Made by a program: the position numbers and the translations under genes | Notes under the pieces: model-generated | Database searches by the model: none | Seen by the model: only the letters and a program-made list of their open reading frames with translations | What the model was told of the DNA's origin: nothing | Origin: Synergistota bacterium | Lineage (GTDB): Bacteria > Synergistota > GBS-1 | Direction of reading: 5' to 3' | Assembly (NCBI GenBank): GCA_025060595.1 | Contig: JANXBX010000003.1 | Span: 1-7,976 of the forward strand | Length of the DNA: 7,976 nucleotides | In this document: positions 1 to 5,440 of the stretch, piece by piece | Numbering within the stretch: position 1 is the stretch's first letter | How the letters are laid out: each line of letters opens with the position of its first letter

Positions 1-77
1 CCAACTGAATTCATCTCTCTGCAGTAAAATTACTGCAGAGGGGTCGCAATCCCTTTTTATTCAGGGTTTTTTCCAAC
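1..77 (-). CRISPR. Leader-proximal end of a CRISPR array (one full repeat, one spacer, start of the second repeat)
   Basis: Read on the minus strand, 77 to 43 is a 35-nt repeat starting GTTGGAAAAAACCC and ending AGGGATTGCGAC. Its internal CCCT (66-63) and AGGG (54-51) can form a short hairpin. The eight bases after the hairpin, ATTGCGAC (50-43), match the length and form of the crRNA 5' tag left by Cas6, commonly ATTGAAAC in related repeats. A 37-nt spacer follows (42-6). Bases 5-1 then read GTTGG, exactly the start of the repeat, so a second repeat begins as the window ends. Position next to cas2 and downstream of cas6-cas1-cas2 on the same strand supports the call. Only one complete repeat is visible, so periodicity cannot be confirmed here and the repeat ends could be off by a base. 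Confidence 0.72.
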
Positions 78-381
78 TCTCTACAGAGAGGGGTTGGAAA
101 AGTATTTAAAGGCAAGAACTTTTAATGGGATTTTTACAGACTCCCCCGGGAAATGCCCCCTTCACATGCTACCACAAATTGCCAAACAATTTACCATAGA
201 AAAAATATTGACAGATCTAAACCTAAAGTTCCTCGGATAAAAACAGAGCTACTTATAAATTCATATTTTGCTGCGATCCGAGTTTTATACAAACAATTTT
301 AAATTGTCAAGGTTCATTATTCAAGTATCAACAAAATAAACACGATATTAAACCCCTCACAACAAACGAGGCACAACCCAC
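78..381 (-). promoter_or_regulatory. CRISPR leader region between cas2 and the first repeat
   Basis: This 304-nt stretch has no convincing gene. It is AT-rich apart from a C/G patch at 143-160. Its position between the cas2 stop and the first repeat, together with the repeat orientation, makes it the array leader, which should carry the promoter for the array and the signals for spacer insertion. Visible structure includes a promoter-like pair at 310-284, a 15-bp palindrome at 293-307, a spaced inverted repeat AAATTG/CAATTT at 176-192, a 7-bp inverted repeat CTCGGAT (232-238) / ATCCGAG (276-282), and an inverted repeat crossing into the first repeat (69-101). The 9-mer AAACAATTT occurs twice, at 184-192 and 291-299. 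The roles of these elements are inferred. Confidence 0.6.
284..310 (-). promoter_or_regulatory. Candidate promoter for the CRISPR array
   Basis: On the minus strand a consensus -35 box TTGACA (310-305) is followed after 15 nt by TATAAA (289-284) as a possible -10 box. The spacing is 2 nt shorter than ideal. Transcription would start near 277 and run through about 200 nt of leader into the first repeat. The palindrome ACAATTT-T-AAATTGT (293-307) overlaps the -35 box and fills most of the space to the -10 box, so a DNA-binding protein there would control access to the promoter. That regulatory idea is inference. Confidence 0.42.
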
Positions 382-666
382 TTAAACTATATCTATATCA
401 TCTTCAACTACTATTGGTCCTTTCCCTATAAAGTCTATTGTCTCCACGCATCTTTTACATAACAAATAGAATCTCACTGAATCAGTTTCCATATCTATTA
501 TAAGAGAAGCTCTTCTCTTTATTTCAAGGTAGGTCTTATCATCTACATAGCACTCAAAAACACTTTTCTGAACCCTTTTGCCATATTTCTCAAGAAGTCT
601 CGCTATATTTTCTCTTTTCGTATCATCACTTATATCATAAGATATAACCCAGTATCTCTTGCTCAT
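382..666 (-). CDS. cas2: CRISPR-associated protein Cas2
   Basis: Cas2 is the small partner of Cas1 in the spacer-integration complex: a Cas2 dimer bridges two Cas1 dimers and measures the incoming DNA. The 94-residue product has the usual family length. It shows the family signs: a first beta-strand ending in YDISDD (10-15, with the conserved Asp11), the RVQKSVFEC motif (31-39), and a C-terminal segment VRFYLLCKRC. Its ATG overlaps the cas1 stop as ATGA (666-663), and no clear Shine-Dalgarno sequence precedes it, so translation is probably coupled to cas1. It is the last gene of the operon, and the array leader follows its stop directly. No strong terminator is visible after it. The protein looks intact. 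Confidence 0.95.
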   Translation of the reverse strand: MSKRYWVISYDISDDTKRENIARLLEKYGKRVQKSVFECYVDDKTYLEIKRRASLIIDMETDSVRFYLLCKRCVETIDFIGKGPIVVEDDIDIV

Positions 667-1538
667 AATTTGATCATATAAGAACGATAAACGCTTTCTC
701 CTTTTATAGCTTTTGATAAAAGATTAACCTGAGAATTTATGATCCGATCAAGAGAACGAGATTTTACTTGCTCTTGGAACTCTGCTATTACTTTCTTAAT
801 ACCCTCATGAGTAAGATAAACTCCAGCAGATTCTTCATCTTCTTCTTGACAAAAGCGAAAATCCCCTAACATTAGCATCTTCTTATTAGAAAGCCTTAAA
901 AATATTCTATCCATAAAAGGTCTAAATTCCTCCATTAAATCTAACGCTAATGATGGTCTACCATAATCTACAGAGTGGTAAAAACCCACATAGGGATCTA
1001 ACCCCTCTGTATATATAGAAGACTCTACAATAAGAAAAAGAAGAGTATATAAAAAACTTAAAACAGCATTTGCTGGATCTTCTGGAGGACGACGAGTTCT
1101 TGAGCTAAAGTTAAATATTTCATTTTTAACACATAAATTTAAAGCTCTAAAGTAAGCTTCTGCCGCAGCTCCTTCCATCCCCATAAGGGATTCTAAAGAG
1201 CCACATATCTCTATTTTCATAAGCACAGAACGAAGAAACGAACATGTTTCACTTATCTCCTTACTTTTTATATCCCAGTTATATTTCTGAAGAATTGATA
1301 TAGAGTTTCTTACCTTACCCCTAACGAATTCTTTAGCCAAACTTAATCTAAAATTAGTATCTTTATGCTTATCATATTGAAGAAGTCTAAGAAATACATT
1401 CTTAGACAAGTTTCCCTGAAGTCTCCCCTTATAATTCCCCTTTGCTGAAAGAAAAACCACCTCTATACCCTTTTTAAGAGAATAAGTTATGAGCTGAGGT
1501 GATAGCCGAATATTACCAAAAAGTATTATTTTCTCCAC
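663..1538 (-). CDS. cas1: CRISPR-associated integrase Cas1, N-terminally short
   Basis: Cas1 is the metal-dependent integrase that inserts new spacers at the leader end of the array. The metal-binding residues are all present: Glu122 in MGMEGAAAEAYF, His188 in GFYHSVDYGRP, and Asp200 in LALDLMEEFRP with Glu203/204 nearby. The RRPPEDPANAVLSFLY motif (149-164) is also kept. The protein starts with a GTG at MEKIILFGN, which in ordinary Cas1 proteins lies about 35-40 residues in, after a beta-strand domain. The length is 291 against a usual 320-340. The frame stays open upstream only to 1604, where TAA (1607-1605) closes it, and those 22 codons contain no ATG, GTG or TTG. The last of them (EDVIRSYPDGG before VEKI) still resemble the end of the missing domain. 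No good ribosome binding site precedes the GTG. Either this Cas1 works without the full domain, or the gene was damaged by a deletion next to cas6. Confidence 0.9.
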   Translation of the reverse strand: MEKIILFGNIRLSPQLITYSLKKGIEVVFLSAKGNYKGRLQGNLSKNVFLRLLQYDKHKDTNFRLSLAKEFVRGKVRNSISILQKYNWDIKSKEISETCSFLRSVLMKIEICGSLESLMGMEGAAAEAYFRALNLCVKNEIFNFSSRTRRPPEDPANAVLSFLYTLLFLIVESSIYTEGLDPYVGFYHSVDYGRPSLALDLMEEFRPFMDRIFLRLSNKKMLMLGDFRFCQEEDEESAGVYLTHEGIKKVIAEFQEQVKSRSLDRIINSQVNLLSKAIKGESVYRSYMIKL

Positions 1539-1573
1539 ACCACCATCAGGATAACTTCTTATTACATCTTCAT

Positions 1574-2482
1574 TTATAATATATTTAAATCCTTCAGAAC
1601 AACCTTACCAAAACCAAAAGTTGTGTTTTTACCCACATGAAGCTCTTTCATAGCCTTCAGATAATCCAAGAAAAACCCATTAACAGGTTGATACCTTATT
1701 CTTCCTGTAACACCATAAAAGGGTATCTTTCTTTTCTGTCTGTAAGAAAACCTACTAAAAACTCCTTCAGTTATAGAGTGATCTACAATATTAACCCTGT
1801 CCAGCAAATCCAAAACAGGTTTAAAAGGATATTCCCCACCTCCACCACAGTGAAAATAGTCAAGGAGTACCACCCTTCTGAAAAAGTTCCTCATTAAGGC
1901 TGAAAAGCTTGGTTCTTTTTGAATCTCTCCGTTAAATATAAGCCTTAAAGGAGATTCAAGATCAACTTCAACAGAAAACAGCCTATTATCGCCGTTTATC
2001 TCAAACTTTAAGTAACTATAATTCCCAGAAGGAAGTTCTATCTTATCCCCTTTATAAAGATTCTTACCTTCGTAAGATAACGAAACAAGCTCAAGCTTAA
2101 GATTATTTAAAATATTCAAAAAGCAATAAACAAAATATGGTAAATAATCGTTAGCCTTACCGATAAGAGTTAAATTTATGCTCACTCTATCTCCCTTAGT
2201 AAGGTCGAATTTCTTAAAGGGAAAGTATATAATAAAGGGACGAGGTGCAGAGTCATATTTCCTCATAACTTTAGTTAAGGGTGATGGAGAGGTTTCGAAT
2301 AACATGGCATAAGGACAGGAAAACCTAAGCATACATTTAGAACACTCAAAGCTTTTCTTTATACATGCTAACCTTTTAAATTCGGCTCCAAACTTTCCAC
2401 GCAGTACATTAGAGGTAAAAGGCCCCAATTTAATATTTCCCTTAGCCACACACTCTAAATTATAGACCCGCCAGCGTAACAT
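1574..2482 (-). CDS. cas6: CRISPR precursor-crRNA processing endoribonuclease Cas6 (RAMP family)
   Basis: Cas6 binds the repeat RNA and cuts it 8 nt before the repeat's 3' end, producing mature crRNAs for the effector. The 302-residue product has the layout of the larger Cas6 RAMP group. It has an N-terminal segment FTSNVLRGKFGAEFKRLAC (22-40) and a cysteine cluster C40, C47, C50, C56 ending in CPYAMLFETSPSP, which may bind a metal. A basic stretch SRFSYRQKRK (243-252) is followed by GVTGRIRY, then the C-terminal glycine-rich loop HVGKNTTFGFGKVVL (282-296) that marks RAMP proteins. The ATG is supported by GAGGTGA (2498-2492) 9 nt upstream. The start lies 23 bp inside comB, so translation of the two is probably linked. 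The stop is 35 bp before the cas1 GTG. The C-terminus after the glycine-rich loop is short but complete. The nearby repeat fits Cas6 cutting. Confidence 0.88.
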   Translation of the reverse strand: MLRWRVYNLECVAKGNIKLGPFTSNVLRGKFGAEFKRLACIKKSFECSKCMLRFSCPYAMLFETSPSPLTKVMRKYDSAPRPFIIYFPFKKFDLTKGDRVSINLTLIGKANDYLPYFVYCFLNILNNLKLELVSLSYEGKNLYKGDKIELPSGNYSYLKFEINGDNRLFSVEVDLESPLRLIFNGEIQKEPSFSALMRNFFRRVVLLDYFHCGGGGEYPFKPVLDLLDRVNIVDHSITEGVFSRFSYRQKRKIPFYGVTGRIRYQPVNGFFLDYLKAMKELHVGKNTTFGFGKVVLKDLNIL

Positions 2483-3212
2483 TTTTTAAAATCACCTCTC
2501 CCTTACCAGTAGCTATAGGAACCAAGTCGAAAAGGTTAAATTTAGAACAGAACTCCACATCTCTATATTTACCATGCTTTATAGCATTTTTACCGCTAGC
2601 CGATCTCAAGAATACATCCAAAGCATCGTTATGTGAAGCCCAGTTGAAGGCTATACAAGCAGCATCATTAAGTTCTATTACACTACCTATAAGCTCCCTT
2701 ATCCTAGAAACTATGACCCCTGCACAGTAAAAATCATCAGACACAAGATTACCCTCTTTACCAGCACAAGCTATACCAATACCATTAAAGCCCCCCTTAC
2801 TGAAAACTTCCAATGCAAACTTTACAGCAGCATCAAGATTAAGTATAGAACCCACTATAGCATCTTGCCCACCCTTCAAAATCTTTCTCAAGAGCTTTGT
2901 GCCATTAGTAGTAGTAAGAACCGCATTTTTACCTCTTATTAAACTCGAATTTTCCATTATTTCTGTTGGAGAGTTATCAAAATCAAAACCGGCAATCTTT
3001 ACACCACCTCTTTCCCCCATAAGAAGAACTTGAGGATTCCCCTTCTTTATGATCCTTGCTTCTCTAATAGATGATGTTAAATAAAGATGCTTCCCACCAC
3101 AAGCAAAGAACGTAACTATAGTAGATGTAGCTCTTATAACATCAAGAGCTATCCACAAAAATTTTTCCCCAGGCAACCTTTCTGATATAGATGATAAGAC
3201 ATAAATTTTCAT
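2460..3212 (-). CDS. comB: 2-phosphosulfolactate phosphatase family protein (ComB)
   Basis: ComB removes phosphate from 2-phosphosulfolactate to give sulfolactate. In methanogens this is a step of coenzyme M synthesis; in bacteria the family is common but its role is often unclear. The 250-residue length is typical. Family motifs are visible in order: ALDVIRATSTIVTFFACGG (22-40, acidic Asp24), MGERGGVKIAGFDFDNSP (65-82), TTTNGTKLL (100-108), CAGKEGNLVSDDFYCAG (149-165) and SASGKNAIKHG (204-214). It is a cytosolic protein with no signal peptide. The ATG at 3212 has a GA-rich AGAGGGGAG about 12 nt upstream, a long but usable spacing. No convincing promoter was found just upstream. Its 3' end overlaps cas6 by 23 bp, making it the visible first gene of the cas operon. 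No other sulfonate or coenzyme M genes lie in the window, so its substrate here is not confirmed. Confidence 0.9.
   Translation of the reverse strand: MKIYVLSSISERLPGEKFLWIALDVIRATSTIVTFFACGGKHLYLTSSIREARIIKKGNPQVLLMGERGGVKIAGFDFDNSPTEIMENSSLIRGKNAVLTTTNGTKLLRKILKGGQDAIVGSILNLDAAVKFALEVFSKGGFNGIGIACAGKEGNLVSDDFYCAGVIVSRIRELIGSVIELNDAACIAFNWASHNDALDVFLRSASGKNAIKHGKYRDVEFCSKFNLFDLVPIATGKGEVILKNVTLAGL
2492..2498 (-). promoter_or_regulatory. Ribosome binding site of cas6, inside comB
   Basis: GAGGTGA on the minus strand lies 9 nt before the cas6 ATG and within the comB coding sequence. It fixes the cas6 start at 2482 and confirms that the two genes truly overlap. Confidence 0.75.
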
Positions 3213-3360
3213 TCTAAAGCCGATCTCCCCTCTTTATAAACCTAAAGTATTTACCTACCACGAAATAAAAGTAAGTAATGCTGATACAGACCAAAATCCT
3301 ATCGTAGTTAAAATTCCGAGAAAATAAAGCATTGTAAAGTAATATGGTCTTTTATTTTTC

Positions 3361-3852
3361 TTATAGTGATCGCTTTTTAATTAATGGAATAATAATTCCG
3401 AATGTAATAAAAAGGAGTCCAAGGCCACCAAAGCTTGGATTAGCTACAATTTCGCATCCTCCTCCACACCACCAACCGAAATCAATCTCAACCTGATAAG
3501 GACCAGACCATGTAGAAAGACCGTATATGTCTTCAACTTTAACATAAATTTCATACCATCCTTCTCGCCAAGCTTCATACCATAGGCTATCGCCGTATCC
3601 TACACCAATTCCATTTACATACCAAGTATAAAAAATAGGATCTCCGTCTGGATCATATGCGCTAATTTGTCCCTTTATAACAGCATATTCATAACAATAA
3701 TACCACCAATAGTCGCAGTAATCATAGTAGTCTACATCTATCCATAGCCTGGTTATCACAGGCGCTAGATTCTGAGCTATCGCCATCCTATTGAAAATAA
3801 TTAAAACTAATATTAATACAGCTAATAACTTAAATATAGTATTCTTTCTCAT
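3361..3852 (-). CDS. Exported Tyr/Trp-rich protein with PKD-like domain and C-terminal membrane anchor
   Basis: I do not recognise a named gene. The 163-residue product begins with a clear Sec signal peptide: basic MRKN, then a hydrophobic core (9-20), with likely cleavage after AIA at 26. Next is a very aromatic segment (42-56, mostly Tyr, Trp and Asp, with C46 and C53). A PKD/Ig-like domain follows: AYDPDGDPIFYTWYVNG (65-81) and a strand pattern GWYEIYVKVEDIYG (98-111). C129 and C133 flank a glycine pair. The tail PSFGGLGLLF...IPLIKKRSL has glycines, a hydrophobic helix and a basic end. This is the three-part layout of sortase- or exosortase-like C-terminal signals, although it could be a plain anchor. 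The protein is probably surface-attached, with the aromatic domain outside and possible disulfides. The start is set by AAGGAGGT 6 nt upstream, and the gene has its own promoter. Downstream comB is 148 bp away. Confidence 0.8.
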   Translation of the reverse strand: MRKNTIFKLLAVLILVLIIFNRMAIAQNLAPVITRLWIDVDYYDYCDYWWYYCYEYAVIKGQISAYDPDGDPIFYTWYVNGIGVGYGDSLWYEAWREGWYEIYVKVEDIYGLSTWSGPYQVEIDFGWWCGGGCEIVANPSFGGLGLLFITFGIIIPLIKKRSL

Positions 3853-3858
3853 TCAGCA

Positions 3859-3866
3859 ACCTCCTT
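3859..3866 (-). promoter_or_regulatory. Strong ribosome binding site of the exported protein gene
   Basis: AAGGAGGT on the minus strand, 6 nt before the ATG at 3852, is the best Shine-Dalgarno sequence in the window. It suggests high translation and makes the short aromatic gene credible. Confidence 0.85.
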
Positions 3867-3888
3867 AAAGAAAAATCTTTTATACATT

Positions 3889-3917
3889 ATTATAAAACCT
3901 TAAAAAAATGAGGTCAA
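3889..3917 (-). promoter_or_regulatory. Sigma-70-type promoter of the exported protein gene
   Basis: The minus strand reads TTGACC (3917-3912), a 17-nt spacer, then a perfect TATAAT (3894-3889). Transcription would start near 3882 and give a leader of about 30 nt ahead of the ATG at 3852. This is the closest match to the vegetative consensus in the window. It may also carry transcription on into comB-cas6-cas1-cas2, since no clear terminator lies between. Confidence 0.7.
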
Positions 3918-4031
3918 CCTTAAGTATCATCATTTAAAAAGAGCACTTTTAGCAAGAAGTAGATACCTGACAACACATCAATAAAAAGACTGTAACAAAC
4001 TTAAGAAGATCACTGTTAAAATAATATAAGG

Positions 4032-4865
4032 ATGAAGAAGCTTTTACTGTTTTTAGGGGTATTTATAGTTTCCTTTTCAGGAATAATGATAAAAGTCAGC
4101 GATTCAAACCCTATATCTATTTCATTTTACAGATGTTTGATCGCCTCTTTTCTTTATATCACAGCTTTAAAATGGAAGTTCAAGCTGTTTGATTTTAAGA
4201 AGGAAATTCTCTTACTTATATCTGGTACTTTTGTAGCCCTTCACTTTTATTTCTGGATAAGTTCCTTCAGACACACTACTATCGCTGGAGCAGTTATTCC
4301 CCTTATGGTTCAACCTTTTTTTACATCTCTTCTATCATTTTTAATTTATAATGAAAAGGTAAGCCTAAAAGAGATCTTTTCTACACTAACTATACTTTTG
4401 GGAGTGATTATCATGACAACTTTTGACGCTAAAATTTCGCTAGAATTATCCTTCGGAGACGTTCTTTCACTAATTGGAACTCTTTTCCTATGCGGATTTA
4501 TAACAGTTGGAAGATTTATAATACCTATAATAGGAACCTTGAACTTTAATATGAGAAGCTATCTTATTGCGAGCGCTTTCTTGTTCTTTTTAAGCTACCA
4601 GGAGATTTTTCGCTTTTTTCCTATCAAAGAATGGGTGATATTTTGGGGACTTGGTGGAGGCTGCTCCTTCCTAGGTTATACGCTAATTAACAACTCCCTC
4701 AAGTTTTTCAAGGCAGGAACAGTTAGCATAGCTTTAGTAGGAGAACCTGTACTAAGTATAGTATGGGCATGGATCCTCTTCGGAGAAATTCCAACATTTT
4801 CACAAATTATAGGACTTTTAACTTCAATACTAGGAATAATATCGTTTTTTAGGTCTAAGCTTTAA
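4032..4865 (+). CDS. EamA/DMT-family ten-helix transporter
   Basis: This is an inner-membrane carrier of the drug/metabolite transporter superfamily. Members export or import metabolites such as amino acids or nucleotide precursors, and the substrate cannot be read from sequence. The 277 residues are mostly hydrophobic and split into two EamA repeats, about 3-130 and 142-274, each with roughly five helices. The second repeat carries the usual EPVLSIVWAWILFGEIP...QIIGLLTSILGI ending (238-269). The length is slightly below the common 285-300. ATG at 4032 is the first start after an in-frame TAA (4017-4019). AAGG directly touches the ATG, too close to serve as a normal ribosome binding site, so translation may be leaderless or weak. 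No clear promoter was found in the 179-bp gap upstream. It is the only plus-strand gene, and its last 36 bp overlap coaE tail to tail. Confidence 0.9.
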   Translation: MKKLLLFLGVFIVSFSGIMIKVSDSNPISISFYRCLIASFLYITALKWKFKLFDFKKEILLLISGTFVALHFYFWISSFRHTTIAGAVIPLMVQPFFTSLLSFLIYNEKVSLKEIFSTLTILLGVIIMTTFDAKISLELSFGDVLSLIGTLFLCGFITVGRFIIPIIGTLNFNMRSYLIASAFLFFLSYQEIFRFFPIKEWVIFWGLGGGCSFLGYTLINNSLKFFKAGTVSIALVGEPVLSIVWAWILFGEIPTFSQIIGLLTSILGIISFFRSKL

Positions 4866-5438
4866 TTTTTCAATTAAAAGCTTTACTTTCTCTTTCAGTT
4901 CTTCCAAGCTTCCGTCATTATAAACTACATAGTGAGCTCTTTTCTCTTTTTCCTCCAAAGGTAATTGGCTTTTCATACGATCCTTTATCTCCTCCTCAGT
5001 CCAACCTCTAAAGTTCTTAAGTCTCTCCAAAATCAAGTTAATAGGAGCAGAGACAACTACTATTACATCAACTTCGTATGGATCCCCTGCCTCCAAAAGC
5101 AGCGGAATTTCAACCACGAGATCTTCACCCTGTCTCCTGGATTCGCCTATCCTAAACCTTATTATCTCTCTCACAAATGGGTGAATTAGAGAATTTAAGA
5201 ACTCTAACTTTTCTTTGTTTTTAAATACTATATTCGCTAAAATTCTTCTATTTACCTCTCCTGATTCGTCAAATATTCCCTCCCCAAAAGCTTCCTTAAG
5301 CTTAGACTTTATGTCTGGGCTTCGAAGAAGCTCATGAACTACATCATCAGCGCTTATCACATCTATACCATATTCTCTAATGATCTTTAATACCTCGCTT
5401 TTCCCACAGCCAAGTCCGCCGGTTAAACCAACTATCAT
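4830..5438 (-). CDS. coaE: Dephospho-CoA kinase
   Basis: CoaE phosphorylates the ribose 3'-hydroxyl of dephospho-CoA using ATP, the last step of coenzyme A synthesis, in the cytosol. The 202 residues match the family length. Visible motifs are the P-loop GGLGCGKS (7-14), the SADDVVHELL segment (29-38) with substrate-binding Asp31/32, HPFVRE (86-91) and the lid/CoA region EIPLLLEAG (110-118). The C-terminus is rich in Lys and Glu and helical. ATG at 5438 follows the helicase stop by 2 nt. Its ribosome binding site GGAGG (5450-5446) lies inside the helicase gene at 7-nt spacing, so it is the last gene of that operon. The 3' end runs 36 bp into the opposing transporter gene, leaving no room for a separate terminator. 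Confidence 0.96.
   Translation of the reverse strand: MIVGLTGGLGCGKSEVLKIIREYGIDVISADDVVHELLRSPDIKSKLKEAFGEGIFDESGEVNRRILANIVFKNKEKLEFLNSLIHPFVREIIRFRIGESRRQGEDLVVEIPLLLEAGDPYEVDVIVVVSAPINLILERLKNFRGWTEEEIKDRMKSQLPLEEKEKRAHYVVYNDGSLEELKEKVKLLIEKLKLRPKKRYYS
4857..4883. other. AT-rich inverted repeat over the convergent gene ends
   Basis: AAGCTTTAATT (4857-4867) pairs with AATTAAAAGCTT (4872-4883) across a TTTC loop, with one unpaired A. It covers the transporter stop codon and the last coding part of coaE. No T-run follows on either strand, and the stem is weak in GC, so at most it is a poor two-way terminator or 3'-end stabiliser. Confidence 0.3.
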
Positions 5439-5440
5439 TC

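Noticed and set aside
355-371. CCTC/GAGG hairpin after cas2 as a terminator
   Set aside because: The stem is only 4 bp with a 9-nt loop and no T-run follows on the minus strand.
1571-1573. ATG just after the cas6 stop as the cas1 start
   Set aside because: It is in the cas6 frame and hits a stop after three codons, so it cannot begin cas1.
1637-1897. Plus-strand 86-residue reading frame
   Set aside because: It lies fully opposite cas6, shows no motifs and has no ribosome binding site; it is a shadow frame.
3225-3290. Promoter directly upstream of comB
   Set aside because: TATAAA-like bases occur, but no -35 box is found at a sensible distance; transcription may come from the upstream promoter at 3917-3889.
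3255-3350. Structured RNA or pseudoknot between comB and the exported protein (AGACC/GGTCT and AATGC/GCATT pairs)
   Set aside because: The pairs are only 5 bp, widely spaced and crossing; this is expected by chance at this length.
3936-4031. Promoter for the transporter gene
   Set aside because: TAAAAT and TAATAT occur near the start, but no paired -35 box at 16-18 nt was found.
4965-5189. Plus-strand 74-residue reading frame
   Set aside because: It is antisense to coaE, whose motifs are intact, and its sequence looks random.
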